Shown here: positions 45,405 to 55,099 of the stretch, piece by piece | Layout of the letters: every line of letters starts with the position of its first letter | How positions within the stretch are numbered: the first letter of the stretch is position 1 | Origin: Mycobacteroides chelonae CCUG 47445 | Lineage (GTDB): Bacteria > Actinomycetota > Actinomycetes > Mycobacteriales > Mycobacteriaceae | Reading direction: 5' to 3' | NCBI RefSeq assembly: GCF_001632805.1 | Contig: NZ_CP007220.1 | Location: forward strand, 558,001-622,000 | DNA: 64,000 nt | The notes under the pieces: model-generated | Told to the model about the DNA's origin: nothing | Database searches by the model: none | The model's input: only the letters and a program-made list of their open reading frames with translations | Translations under genes and position numbers: made by a program

Positions 45405-46036
45405 AGCGAAAGAATGTCCCCGTACACGTTCACACTGTCGTCGGACTTGTCGGTGTCGATCAGCGCCGTCGTGAAGAACCTGATGGAGACCGGTCCGCCA
45501 CAGGCGTCGACTTTCACATGGGCGTCGTGAACCACGATTTCGCCGGTGCGTCCTTTGAGGGCCTTCTTGCCGAGCACGATGTTCTTGATGGTCCCCGGAA
45601 GCAGATTGACTGAGATGCTCCCGTTGACCTCTGCATAAGGGCCGACCATGGCCAGCAGATTGCTGCCGCCGGAGAAGCCGGGACTGACCCCCGCGTCGGC
45701 GCCGACGTCGACGCTTCCGCCTTCGCTGAGGTCGATCTGGCAGCCCAGCTGCAACCCCATGACGAGGGTTCCGGAGTTGACCGGAACCGCGCCGTTGCCG
45801 TCGATGCTGGCGAGGGCCTTGCCGGTGACAAACCCCTCTCGTGTGAATGCTGTGGCGGCCATGTTTGGCACGGAGTTGATCGTCATCCGCGACAGCGCGG
45901 CGCTCAGATGCCAGCCGTCGTCGGTATCGGCCGACTGGCTGACGTCGGCGACCGGCAGCGGGTCTGCCGCAGCCACTCCCGTGCTCGAGCACAGGAGTGA
46001 AATTACAAGGGTGGCAACAGAAGTAAGTTTGCGCAC
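45401..46036 (-). CDS. MspA-family mycobacterial porin
   Basis: A 211-residue outer-membrane porin. A signal peptide (TLVISLLCSSTGVAAA) is followed by a mature region of about 188 residues, close to the 184 of MspA. Family features include LTREWF-like FTREGFVTG, a LQLGCQIDLSEGG strand like LELGYQIGF of MspA, NLLPGTIKNIVLG and VHDAHVKVDACGGPVSIRFF. MspA monomers assemble as octameric channels for small hydrophilic nutrients. The start is GTG with GGCGGG upstream. Distance from MspA in the pore loops (few Asp) suggests a different conductance, which is inference. Confidence 0.85.
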   Translation of the reverse strand: MRKLTSVATLVISLLCSSTGVAAADPLPVADVSQSADTDDGWHLSAALSRMTINSVPNMAATAFTREGFVTGKALASIDGNGAVPVNSGTLVMGLQLGCQIDLSEGGSVDVGADAGVSPGFSGGSNLLAMVGPYAEVNGSISVNLLPGTIKNIVLGKKALKGRTGEIVVHDAHVKVDACGGPVSIRFFTTALIDTDKSDDSVNVYGDILSL

Positions 46037-46185
46037 GGACCCGCCTTACATGCAGTAGGTGGCCAAGCTCAGTGATCCGGCGATGAGCGTATTGACCCCT
46101 GCTGTGGGATTCCTGGTATCGAACACCGGGAGAACTGTGAATAAGCAGGCTGGGCAGCGCGGTGGATCTGGGGCAGGATGCGGGT

Positions 46186-47100
46186 GTGACCGCACACTGG
46201 ACCACCGCCGACATCCCCGACCAGGCGGGACGCGTCGCCATCATCACCGGTGCCAATACTGGGCTGGGCCTGGAGACGGCCCGCGCGTTGGCGGCCGCGG
46301 GGGCGCAGATCGTTCTTGCGGTCCGCGATCTGGACAAGGGTGCGGCCGCTGTCGAAGAGATCAGGAAGACCACGCCCGCAGGCAACCTCGCGCTGCAGCG
46401 CCTAAATCTATCTTCACTCTCGGATATCCGTTCTGCTGCTGAACAATTGGGTGCCCGATACCCGCAGATCGATCTGCTCATCAATAACGCCGGGGTGATG
46501 TATCCGCCCAAGGGCAACACCGCGGACGGTTTCGAGCTGCAGTTTGGCACCAACCATCTGGGTCATTTCGCCCTCACCGCCCTGCTGCTGGAGAACCTGA
46601 CGACGGTGCGTGGCTCCCGCGTCGTAACCGTCAGCAGCAACGGCCATAAGTTCAGGGCTGCAATACATTTCGATGACTTACAGTGGGAACGCGACTACAG
46701 CCGGGTGGGGGCCTACGCTCAGTCGAAGCTGGCCAATCTGTTGTTCACCTACGAGCTGCAGCGGCGCCTCGAGGCCGCGGGGGCAGAGACGGTGGCGCTG
46801 GCCGCGCATCCCGGTGCGTCGGGTACCGAGTTGATGCGTCACATCACCTTCGGTCCGGAAGCGCTCAGTGCGGCGGTGTTGAAACTCGCCCAGAGCCCGG
46901 CCATGGGTGCGTTGCCCAGTCTGCGTGCCGCCACGGACCCAACCGCCGTCGGTGGCCAGTACTACGGGCCCTCGGGCTTCGGTGAGCTTCGTGGGTATCC
47001 GAAGGTGGTCAAGTCCACTAGACAGTCACATGATCAGGCTCTGCAACAACGGCTTTGGTCCGTCTCCGAAGAATTGACCGGAGTGACGTTCCCCGTCTAA
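46186..47100 (+). CDS. Short-chain dehydrogenase/reductase, retinol-dehydrogenase-like (copy 1)
   Basis: A 304-residue SDR. TGANTGLGLETARAL, NNAGVM, GTNHLGHFALT, VTVSSNGH and the Tyr-Lys in AYAQSKLANLLF are all present. GTG at 46186 has AGGA seven bases upstream; the frame runs 24 bases further upstream without a better start. It is a clear paralog of the SDR at 49014, sharing the opening W-TT(A)DIPDQ-GRVAIITGANTG and the C-terminal LRAATDPTAVGGQYYGP. Substrate unknown. Confidence 0.87.
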   Translation: MTAHWTTADIPDQAGRVAIITGANTGLGLETARALAAAGAQIVLAVRDLDKGAAAVEEIRKTTPAGNLALQRLNLSSLSDIRSAAEQLGARYPQIDLLINNAGVMYPPKGNTADGFELQFGTNHLGHFALTALLLENLTTVRGSRVVTVSSNGHKFRAAIHFDDLQWERDYSRVGAYAQSKLANLLFTYELQRRLEAAGAETVALAAHPGASGTELMRHITFGPEALSAAVLKLAQSPAMGALPSLRAATDPTAVGGQYYGPSGFGELRGYPKVVKSTRQSHDQALQQRLWSVSEELTGVTFPV

Positions 47101-47107
47101 ATCCTTC

Positions 47108-47171
47108 CCGCCGACTGTCGACTTTCTGTGTCGCCGAGCGAGAAATCACACGATAAGTCGACACTCGGCGG
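47108..47171. repeat. 54-bp palindromic element, copy E (class III), with extended arms
   Basis: Arms CCGCCGACTGTCGACTT (47108-47124) and AAGTCGACACTCGGCGG (47155-47171) pair at 16 of 17 positions. Between the GA(C)TG and CACTC marks the core is 47113-47166, 54 bp, the same length as copies A-D. It fills the gap between the convergent SDR (ends 47100) and helicase (ends 47173) and may also serve as a hairpin terminator. Confidence 0.75.
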
Positions 47172-47172
47172 T

Positions 47173-48867
47173 TTAGAGCTCCCGATGCAGGGTGCGCACG
47201 GCGACGATGCGTTCCTTGAGCTGGTCGCGGGTGGCCGCGGCCACCGGGGGGCCTCCGCACCGCCTGCGTAGCTCATTATGAATCCAGCCGTGGGGTTTAC
47301 CCGACTTGAAGTGTGTCGCCGACACCAAGGCGTTGAGCTCGCGACGCAGCTCGCGCAGCTGACCGTGCGTCGAAGTGATTTCAGGGGGCACCTCGCCGGA
47401 AGCGGTGCGCTTGGTGAGCTGCTCTTCTTGCCTGCGCCGCAACAGATCTCGCATCTGATTTGGATCGAGCAGGCCGGGAATGCCGAGATACTCGGCTTCC
47501 TCCTCGCTGCCCGCGGGCGTCGCGGTGCCAAAGGATGCTCCGTCGAAGATCACCTGATCCAGTTCGGCACTGGCACTGAGCGATTCGAAGCCCTTCTCTT
47601 CCTCGCCCGGCTCGGTGCGCTTGCGCTCCACCGGCTCCTCATCGCCCATCGGCTCGCGATGCGGTTTGCCGAGTACGTGATTGCGCTGCTCTTCCAACAG
47701 GCTGGCGAGCTCCAGCAGTGTCGGTACCGAGGGCAGGAAGATGCTGGCCGTCTCACCTTGCGTTCGGGAGCGCACATACCGACCGATCGCCTGGGCGAAG
47801 AACAGCGGCGTCGAGGCGCTTGTCGCGTACACGCCGACGGCAAGGCGCGGCACGTCGACGCCCTCGGACACCATGCGCACCGCGACCATCCACTCACTGG
47901 TGCTGTTGGAGAACTGCGCGATGCGATCCGAGGACTTCGGGTCGTCCGAGAGCACCACCGTGGGTTCCGATCCGGTGATGGTGGTCAGCAGTTTCGCGTA
48001 GGCGCGGGCCGCCTTCTGGTCGGAGGCGATGATCATGGCGCCGGCATCGGTCATACCGCCATTGCGCTTCTGCTGCAGCCTCGCGTGGGCGGCGCGCAGC
48101 ACCGCGGGTATCCATTCGCCGTTGGGATCCAAGGTGGTGCGCCAGGCCCGCGCGGTCTGCTCGGCGGTGAGTGGTTCGCCGAGGCGTGCGGCATGTTCCT
48201 CGCCGGCACTATCGCGCCAACGGGCCTCGCCCGAGTACGCCATGAACACCACGGGACGCACCACGCCGTCGGCCAGCGCCTCGGAGTAGCCGTAGGTGTG
48301 GTCGGCTTGCGAGCGCTGGAAGCCCGCGCCGTCGGGCTCATAGTTGATGAATGGGATCGGGCTGTCGTCACTGCGGAACGGGGTTCCGGTCAACGAGAGG
48401 CGCCGGGTTGCGTCGTCGAAGGCTTCGCGAACCGCTTCACCCCAGCTTTTGGCATCTCCGGCGTGGTGGATCTCGTCGAAGATCACCAACGTGCGGTGGT
48501 TCTCCGTGCGAACCCGGTGCCGGGTGGGGTGACTTGCCACCTGCGCATAGGTGACGACGACTCCGTGATATTCCGAGGAGTTCTGTGCGTCCGAGTTGCT
48601 GAATCTCGGGTCCAGGGACAGCCCGAAGGAGGTGGCCGCCTGAGCCCACTGGACCTTGAGGTGTTCGGTGGGCACCACGACGGTGATCTTGTCGACCGTA
48701 CCGTCGGCCAGCAGCTCGGTAGCAATCCGCAGGGCAAACCTAGTTTTCCCTGATCCCGGGGTCGCGACCGCCAGGAAATCTCGGGGCTTGGCGGCCAAAT
48801 ACCGCACTAATGCCCTACGCTGCCAGCCCCGCAATGTATGGGTGCTGGGCGCCTCTACAGCCCGCAC
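47173..48867 (-). CDS. DEAD/DEAH-box helicase, SSL2-like
   Basis: A 564-residue superfamily 2 ATPase/helicase. Walker A is ATPGSGKTRFAL near residue 35, followed by VVPTEHLKVQW (Ia), DEIHHAGD (DEIH box) and SLTGTPFRSD (III). The second RecA domain has MIIASDQKAARA, VAVRMVSEGVDVPRLAVGVYA and QAIGRYVRS (motif VI). A C-terminal about 150-residue region is charged and unlike canonical families. Probably a DNA or RNA remodeller; family members are conserved in mycobacteria, function not established. Confidence 0.87.
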   Translation of the reverse strand: MRAVEAPSTHTLRGWQRRALVRYLAAKPRDFLAVATPGSGKTRFALRIATELLADGTVDKITVVVPTEHLKVQWAQAATSFGLSLDPRFSNSDAQNSSEYHGVVVTYAQVASHPTRHRVRTENHRTLVIFDEIHHAGDAKSWGEAVREAFDDATRRLSLTGTPFRSDDSPIPFINYEPDGAGFQRSQADHTYGYSEALADGVVRPVVFMAYSGEARWRDSAGEEHAARLGEPLTAEQTARAWRTTLDPNGEWIPAVLRAAHARLQQKRNGGMTDAGAMIIASDQKAARAYAKLLTTITGSEPTVVLSDDPKSSDRIAQFSNSTSEWMVAVRMVSEGVDVPRLAVGVYATSASTPLFFAQAIGRYVRSRTQGETASIFLPSVPTLLELASLLEEQRNHVLGKPHREPMGDEEPVERKRTEPGEEEKGFESLSASAELDQVIFDGASFGTATPAGSEEEAEYLGIPGLLDPNQMRDLLRRRQEEQLTKRTASGEVPPEITSTHGQLRELRRELNALVSATHFKSGKPHGWIHNELRRRCGGPPVAAATRDQLKERIVAVRTLHREL

Positions 48868-49013
48868 CCGTCAGACTCCTCACTGATTGGACTGCAGACT
48901 AGCGCAACGGATTACGGGAGTGCATCCCGACGGGCGTGGCGGGCACCGCGTGTCGTGTCACCAGAGTGACAGTCGGCGACAATCAGCACAGTGCCTGCCA
49001 CTTTCCGTTCAGC

Positions 49014-49925
49014 TCACTTCACCGGGAAGATCACGTCGGTGAGTTCTTCAGATACCGACCACAACCGTCGCTGCAAATCGAGGTCATAGGATTGCTCGCT
49101 CGATGCGACGACCTTGGGGTTACCGCGTTGTTCGCCGAATCCATCCGGCCCGTAGTACTGGCCGCCCAGGGCTGCAGGGTCGGTGGCGGCCCGCAAGGTG
49201 GGCAGCGCACCCATATCGGCCCCCTGGACCAGCAATGGCGCCACGACGTTGAAAACGGCCCGGACCCACAGCGGAGAGTTGCGGGCCAGCTCGGTGTTGG
49301 AGCCGCCGGGGTGCGCCGCCAGGGCAGCCGTGTTGGTGCCCGCCAGGCGCCGCTGCAGTTCGTAGATGAACAACAGATTGGCCAGCTTCGATTGCCCATA
49401 GGCCGAGACCCTGTTGTAGTCGCGTTCCCATTGCAGGTCATCGAAGTGGATCCCGGCGCGAATACGGTGCCCGATGCTGGAGACGGTCACCACGCGTGAA
49501 CCCTCGACAGGTAGCAGGTGGTCCAGGAGCAGGCCGGTGAATGCGTAGTGCCCCAGGTGATTGGTGCCGAACTGCAGCTCGAAGCCGTCGGCGGTGGTGG
49601 ACTTCTCCGTCCACATGACCCCGGCGTTGTTGATCAGCAGGTCGATCTTGTCGTAGCGCGACTTGAGCTCGTCACTGGCCCGGCGTACGGACTCCAGCGA
49701 GGAAAGGTCCAACGGCTGCAGGGTCACGTCGGCGTTCGAGTGGGCCGCGGTGATCGCGTCGGCCGCTGCCTTTCCCTTCTCCGTATTGCGCACCGCGAGC
49801 ACAACGTGGGCGCCGTGCGCGGCGAGCGCCTTGGCGGTCTCCAGCCCGAGACCGGTGTTGGCACCGGTGATGATCGCGACGCGACCGGTCTGATCGGGGA
49901 TGTCGGTGGTATTCCATTTGGTCAT
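49014..49925 (-). CDS. Short-chain dehydrogenase/reductase, retinol-dehydrogenase-like (copy 2, Rv0439c-like)
   Basis: A 303-residue SDR with TGANTGLGLETAKAL, NNAGVMWTE, GTNHLGHYAFT, VTVSSIGHRI and AYGQSKLANLLF. Position near groEL2 and the start MTKWNTTDIPDQTGRVA agree with Rv0439c. The ATG at 49925 is close to the divergent TetR gene, which could repress it. Paralog of the SDR at 46186. Confidence 0.88.
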   Translation of the reverse strand: MTKWNTTDIPDQTGRVAIITGANTGLGLETAKALAAHGAHVVLAVRNTEKGKAAADAITAAHSNADVTLQPLDLSSLESVRRASDELKSRYDKIDLLINNAGVMWTEKSTTADGFELQFGTNHLGHYAFTGLLLDHLLPVEGSRVVTVSSIGHRIRAGIHFDDLQWERDYNRVSAYGQSKLANLLFIYELQRRLAGTNTAALAAHPGGSNTELARNSPLWVRAVFNVVAPLLVQGADMGALPTLRAATDPAALGGQYYGPDGFGEQRGNPKVVASSEQSYDLDLQRRLWSVSEELTDVIFPVK

Positions 49926-49972
49926 GAGGGCTCCTTGGGTAATATCTTCAGTAACCGGGGCGGCTACTCCGC

Positions 49973-49988
49973 TTACGAATATACGGAA
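49973..49988. promoter_or_regulatory. Candidate TetR operator between the SDR and TetR genes
   Basis: TTACGAATATACGGAA is an imperfect palindrome (six of eight base pairs), centred in the 111-bp gap between the divergent starts at 49925 and 50037. Position is typical for autoregulated TetR pairs. No experimental consensus was available, so this is a weak call. Confidence 0.35.
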
Positions 49989-50036
49989 CGTGCGCCCCGC
50001 TTTGTCAAGGCGTGTCGGAACCTCGAGGAGTGTGAG

Positions 50037-50600
50037 ATGGATCAACCTGCCCGGCCCTTGCGTGCTGACGCCGCCCGCAACCGTGCGCGAGTCCTGGAGG
50101 TTGCCTATCAAACGTTCGCCGAAGAGGGGCTCGGTGTTCCGATCGACGAGATCGCGCGGCGCGCGGGAGTGGGTGCCGGGACCGTCTACCGGCATTTTCC
50201 GGCCAAGGAGGATCTGTATCGCGCCGTCGCGGAAGATCGGATGAGCACGGTGATCGGCAAGGGGCGCGAGCTACTGGAGTCGGCCGATCCGGGTGAGGCG
50301 CTGTTCGGATTCCTGCGCGTGATGGTCGAGTGGGGTGGGACCGATCAGGGATTGGTGGACGCCCTGGCCGGTGCGGGCGTCAGTGTCGAAGCTCTTATCC
50401 CGCAGATCGAGGAATCCTTCTATGCGGTCCTGGGTGATTTGGTGCAGGCCGCGCAGCAGGCGGGCACGGTGCGCTCCGATATCGGCGTGCACGAGGTAAA
50501 GGCGCTCCTCGTCGGGTGCCAGGCCATGCAGAGCTACAACAAAGAGGTCTCGCAGCAGGTCACCGACGTTGTCTTCGACGGGCTACGGCCGCGTCGTTAG
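50037..50600 (+). CDS. TetR-family transcriptional regulator
   Basis: A 187-residue regulator. The N-terminal helix-turn-helix is IDEIARRAGVGAGTVYRHFPAKEDLYRAV, here given in its parts: VPIDEIARRAGVGAG, then TVYRHFPAKEDLYR. The ATG at 50037 has GAGGAG seven bases upstream; upstream frame is the divergent SDR promoter. Ligand domain (about 75-187) is of the SbtR-like type. It likely controls the divergent SDR gene. Confidence 0.9.
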   Translation: MDQPARPLRADAARNRARVLEVAYQTFAEEGLGVPIDEIARRAGVGAGTVYRHFPAKEDLYRAVAEDRMSTVIGKGRELLESADPGEALFGFLRVMVEWGGTDQGLVDALAGAGVSVEALIPQIEESFYAVLGDLVQAAQQAGTVRSDIGVHEVKALLVGCQAMQSYNKEVSQQVTDVVFDGLRPRR

Positions 50601-50630
50601 GCGCCTCATAGGTATGGCCGTGTTCGCGGC

Positions 50631-50858
50631 TCAGGGTTGCCGTTCCCGAAATCCGGCGAGCAGTCTTTCTCGCAGCGCCGCACTGGGGCCCTCCTGCGGG
50701 AGCTGGCTCAAGATCGACACGGTGGATTTGTACTGGTTCAGGTAGTTCACGCATCCGTCGCACTCCAACAGATGTGCCTCGAGCTTCGCGCGCTTGACCG
50801 GTGATAGCGAATCGTCCAGGTACTCCGTGATCAGTTCGACGAGTTCGTCGCAGTTCAT
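50631..50858 (-). CDS. Zinc-containing anti-sigma factor (ZAS family)
   Basis: A 75-residue cytoplasmic protein: MNCDELVELITEYLDDSLSP, then the zinc motif HLLECDGC (H-x3-C-x2-C) with an N-terminal Cys3. This is the RsrA/RshA pattern in which oxidation of the cysteines releases zinc and frees the sigma factor. No membrane segment. It begins right after the sigma stop (TAA-ATG), so the two are made together. Confidence 0.87.
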   Translation of the reverse strand: MNCDELVELITEYLDDSLSPVKRAKLEAHLLECDGCVNYLNQYKSTVSILSQLPQEGPSAALRERLLAGFRERQP

Positions 50859-51488
50859 TTAGCTCACGTCCTTCATGTAGTCCTCGAGTCCTTGGCGCAC
50901 TGCCGCCCGTCCGCGATGCAGGAGTACGCGCTGGTTGGCCGAGGTGATTCCCAGGTGTTCGGCGACCTCCTTCGAATCGAGTCCCAAGAGGTCCCGCATC
51001 GTCACCACGACGCGCTGCATCTGCGGCAGCCCGTCGAGTTGCAGAACTACATGGGCGAGCAGCTCTTCGGAGAGCACCAGGTTCTCCGGTGTCTCGGGAA
51101 ACGAATGAGGGGCGGCGTCGTCGCGCCAGTGGCCCACCCACTCGCCGGTGTCCCGGAAACGGCCCGGGTCGACGGTCCCTCCGGTGAATGCCGCAATGGC
51201 CTTCGCGGTATCGCGACGTTCGCGGATTCCCCGTTCCTTGGCGATGTTGATCAGGATGGTGAACAGCCAGGTGCGCAGCGACGATCGACCTTCGAATGCG
51301 GCGATCCCCTTGCACAATGCGAGCCAGGCCTCCTGCACTACCTCTTCGGCGATCTCGCGGCTTCTCACATAGCTGCGCGCGAGCTGCAGCATCGCGGGCG
51401 TGTACGCGTCCACAACCTGCGTGAACGCGCCCTCGTCGCCGGCTTGTAGCGAAGCGACGAGGGCTGCTTCAGCGTCGCGTGAGGGCAT
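50859..51488 (-). CDS. ECF-type RNA polymerase sigma factor
   Basis: About 209 residues. Region 2 contains LARSYVRSREIAEEVVQEAWLA and RSSLRTWLFTILINIAKERG; region 4 is LLGLDSKEVAEHLGITSANQ with VLLHRGRAAV as recognition helix. The start is uncertain between 51488 and 51527; neither has a good ribosome site and the gene overlaps the end of the DUF417 gene, which suggests coupling. Partner of the ZAS anti-sigma, so likely redox-controlled. Confidence 0.88.
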   Translation of the reverse strand: MPSRDAEAALVASLQAGDEGAFTQVVDAYTPAMLQLARSYVRSREIAEEVVQEAWLALCKGIAAFEGRSSLRTWLFTILINIAKERGIRERRDTAKAIAAFTGGTVDPGRFRDTGEWVGHWRDDAAPHSFPETPENLVLSEELLAHVVLQLDGLPQMQRVVVTMRDLLGLDSKEVAEHLGITSANQRVLLHRGRAAVRQGLEDYMKDVS

Positions 51489-51945
51489 CGACCAAGGTCC
51501 AGGCGGAGATGCCGAGGAGCGCGACATCCTTGATGAGGAATTGCCCGGTCGAGGACAGCACCGGGAACCCTCCGGCCGCGCTCTCGAACACCCCCGGTGT
51601 GCTGAACAGGAAGCTCACAGTGGTGGCGAACATGCCGATGGCCATGAGGCTGCCGACTGCTGAGAGCCGGGGCAACCACGGCTTGACGGAGAGCAGGACC
51701 GCGATCGTGATTTCCACGATTCCTAGTAGCGATGAGAACGTGGTGACCGAGAAAACGTTGTATACCCAGGACATCAGCGGACTGTGGGACACCAGCGGCA
51801 CGATGCCGTTGGCCTCGAACTCGGTGAACTTCAGCATGCCGATCCAGGCGATGACGATCGCGAGTCCATATCGCGCCAGAGCGACCCCGGCGCGCGCCAA
51901 GGGCGCTTCCGGTTCGATGTGACGCTGCAGTTGAGCGGTGATCAT
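51469..51945 (-). CDS. DUF417 membrane protein, RclC/YkgB-like
   Basis: A 158-residue protein with four helices: YGLAIVIAWIGMLKFTEFEA, SVTTFSSLLGIVEITIAVLL, SAVGSLMAIGMFATTVSFLF and FLIKDVALLGISAWTLVDAL. The GVFESAAGGFPVLSSTGQFL stretch before the last helix is characteristic of DUF417, which includes RclC of the reactive-chlorine regulon in E. coli. First gene of the operon with the sigma and anti-sigma genes. Confidence 0.82.
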   Translation of the reverse strand: MITAQLQRHIEPEAPLARAGVALARYGLAIVIAWIGMLKFTEFEANGIVPLVSHSPLMSWVYNVFSVTTFSSLLGIVEITIAVLLSVKPWLPRLSAVGSLMAIGMFATTVSFLFSTPGVFESAAGGFPVLSSTGQFLIKDVALLGISAWTLVDALTRR

Positions 51946-52125
51946 GGCGACTCCTCTACTGATGGGGATGGTGACACGACTGAGTGCTCTGCAGGACGCA
52001 AAGCGTTACAGCATCGCGGTGAGACCGAAGGGTGCGACGTGGGTATCGACGTCCGTCCACATCACCACGGCTTTTGATCTGGAGCCGACATCGTGTTTGT
52101 TGGCCCGGGCTTCGGCCAATCGCCC

Positions 52126-52151
52126 TTGCACTCGCCATGTCCGAGTGCTAA
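52126..52151. promoter_or_regulatory. CIRCE element 1 (HrcA operator)
   Basis: GCACTC-N9-GAGTGC (52128-52148) followed by TAA, close to the CIRCE consensus TTAGCACTC-N9-GAGTGCTAA; the left flank is TT instead of TTA. The repressor HrcA controls heat-shock chaperonins. Confidence 0.9.
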
Positions 52152-52159
52152 AAATGGCA

Positions 52160-52186
52160 TTGGCACTCACGACCGGTGAGTGCTAG
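52160..52186. promoter_or_regulatory. CIRCE element 2 (HrcA operator)
   Basis: GCACTC-N9-GAGTGC (52163-52183) flanked by TTG and TAG. It is 35 bp downstream of element 1 and 105 bp upstream of the groEL2 start, so two HrcA dimers may bind. Confidence 0.9.
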
Positions 52187-52242
52187 GCCGGGACGGTGAG
52201 GCCGCAGCCCACACAGCTGCGTCCGTCCGTCGCGGGCACTGA

Positions 52243-53916
<1,674 letters not shown>

Positions 53917-53930
53917 GTCCACCAACGAAG

Positions 53931-53965
53931 AAGGCCCGGTCTGCGTCATGCAGGCCGGGCCTTTT
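53931..53965 (+). terminator. Rho-independent terminator of groEL2
   Basis: AAGGCCCGG and CCGGGCCTT form a stem around a 15-base loop, followed by a run of T (CCTTTTCG), 14 bp after the groEL2 stop. Palindrome C starts 20 bp later. Confidence 0.85.
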
Positions 53966-53985
53966 CGTTGTTCACTCCGTGTGCC

Positions 53986-54039
53986 GAGTGGGAATCTGGC
54001 GTGGGAAATTGGGTCGATTCTCTCGTGAGATTCCCACTC
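53986..54039. repeat. 54-bp palindromic element, copy C (class I)
   Basis: GAGTGGGAATCT and AGATTCCCACTC arms identical to copies A and B, same 54-bp length, but the central part differs (ATTGGGTCGATT region). It lies between the groEL2 terminator and the convergent membrane protein gene, ending 18 bp before it. It is not near a nuclease gene. Confidence 0.85.
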
Positions 54040-54056
54040 GGCTTGCGGGCCGAGGT

Positions 54057-55025
54057 TTACACCGGTGCTGGTGCGATGATGCCGCCGGTCAGACGCCGGT
54101 AGGTGTAGACGTGAATCAGACCGGATAGGGCCGCAATCGTCGGGTAGGCGATGATGCCGCCCAAGCCGCAGGTGATGAATGTCGCCGCGACACCGGCGAA
54201 AGCGACAGCCAAGGTGATCAGGAACACGAGCAGGGCCTGTGCCAGATTGTCTTTGACGATCTGAAAGCTGGCCTTGATCGCATCGACGGGGCCCAGGCCG
54301 CGGTCGACGGCGAAGAACACGGCGTACTGGGCGAAGAACCCGAAGATGATTCCGCCGATGATCAAGAAGCTTCCGATCAGCACTCCGAGCGCGACCAAGA
54401 GCGCGGTCCCCGCGTAGGCGCCGAAACTGCGGGCGCGGAAGAAGGTTCCGAAGCTCACGGGCTTACCGTCGGCGACATCGAGATTGGCGCTGACGATGCA
54501 GGCGCCCACGTAGAGGCTGACGGCGAACACCACCGCGTAGAGCAGGATGATGATGGCGATGGCTCCGCCGGAGAATTCGGGTCCCTCATACGAGTATGAG
54601 TACGAGGAGCTGGAATCACCGCCGTAGCCGCTGGTGCTGGTCTGCGGCAGGCTGGCGATCAGAATCGCGTAGACGATCCCGAACGGCACACCGATCGCAA
54701 GGAACCAGACCAGATACGGCGGAATGAAGGTTCCGAAGCGCTTGGTGACCTGGGCCCACGACCAGGTCCACGACTCACCGGCGCTGAACGGTCCTTGCGG
54801 TGGCCATGGAGCCTGCGGCGGATAGCCGTAGCCAACAGGCGGATATCCCTGGGGAGGGGGCGGGAATTGTCCACCCGGGTACTGGGGGGCTCCCGGCGGA
54901 GGACCCGGCTGGTACCCGGGTTGATATCCGGGCGGCGGGGGCGGCTGGTACCCCGGGGGCGGCTGGTGTGGGTCGTACGCTGACGGATCGCCCGCAGCGG
55001 GCGGCTCCTGTGGTGGGTAAGTCAC
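54057..55025 (-). CDS. Integral membrane protein with proline-rich N-terminus
   Basis: A 322-residue protein. About 75 residues of Pro/Gly/Tyr-rich low complexity (PPGYQPPPPPGYQPGYQPGP) precede a segment with WSWAQVTKRFGTFIPPYLVW and five hydrophobic helices including AIAIIILLYAVVFAVSLYVG, LVALGVLIGSFLIIGGIIFG and LLVFLITLAVAFAGVAATF. Similar proteins occur in many mycobacteria as DUF-type putative membrane proteins. Function unknown. Confidence 0.8.
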   Translation of the reverse strand: MTYPPQEPPAAGDPSAYDPHQPPPGYQPPPPPGYQPGYQPGPPPGAPQYPGGQFPPPPQGYPPVGYGYPPQAPWPPQGPFSAGESWTWSWAQVTKRFGTFIPPYLVWFLAIGVPFGIVYAILIASLPQTSTSGYGGDSSSSYSYSYEGPEFSGGAIAIIILLYAVVFAVSLYVGACIVSANLDVADGKPVSFGTFFRARSFGAYAGTALLVALGVLIGSFLIIGGIIFGFFAQYAVFFAVDRGLGPVDAIKASFQIVKDNLAQALLVFLITLAVAFAGVAATFITCGLGGIIAYPTIAALSGLIHVYTYRRLTGGIIAPAPV

Positions 55026-55099
55026 CGATTCAGGCTAGCAATGAACATGTTTGCTGAGCCGGGAATTCGCGGGTGTCGCAGTGTCGCGGGCCGTGGCTA

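Noticed and set aside
45033..46553. Single 506-codon minus-strand frame
   Set aside because: Only its last part (45033-45404) is coding; the rest is antisense or out of frame with the porin gene.
52002..52009. GTAACGCT as an ECF sigma -35 for the DUF417 operon
   Set aside because: No -10-like sequence at 16-19 bp spacing on that strand.
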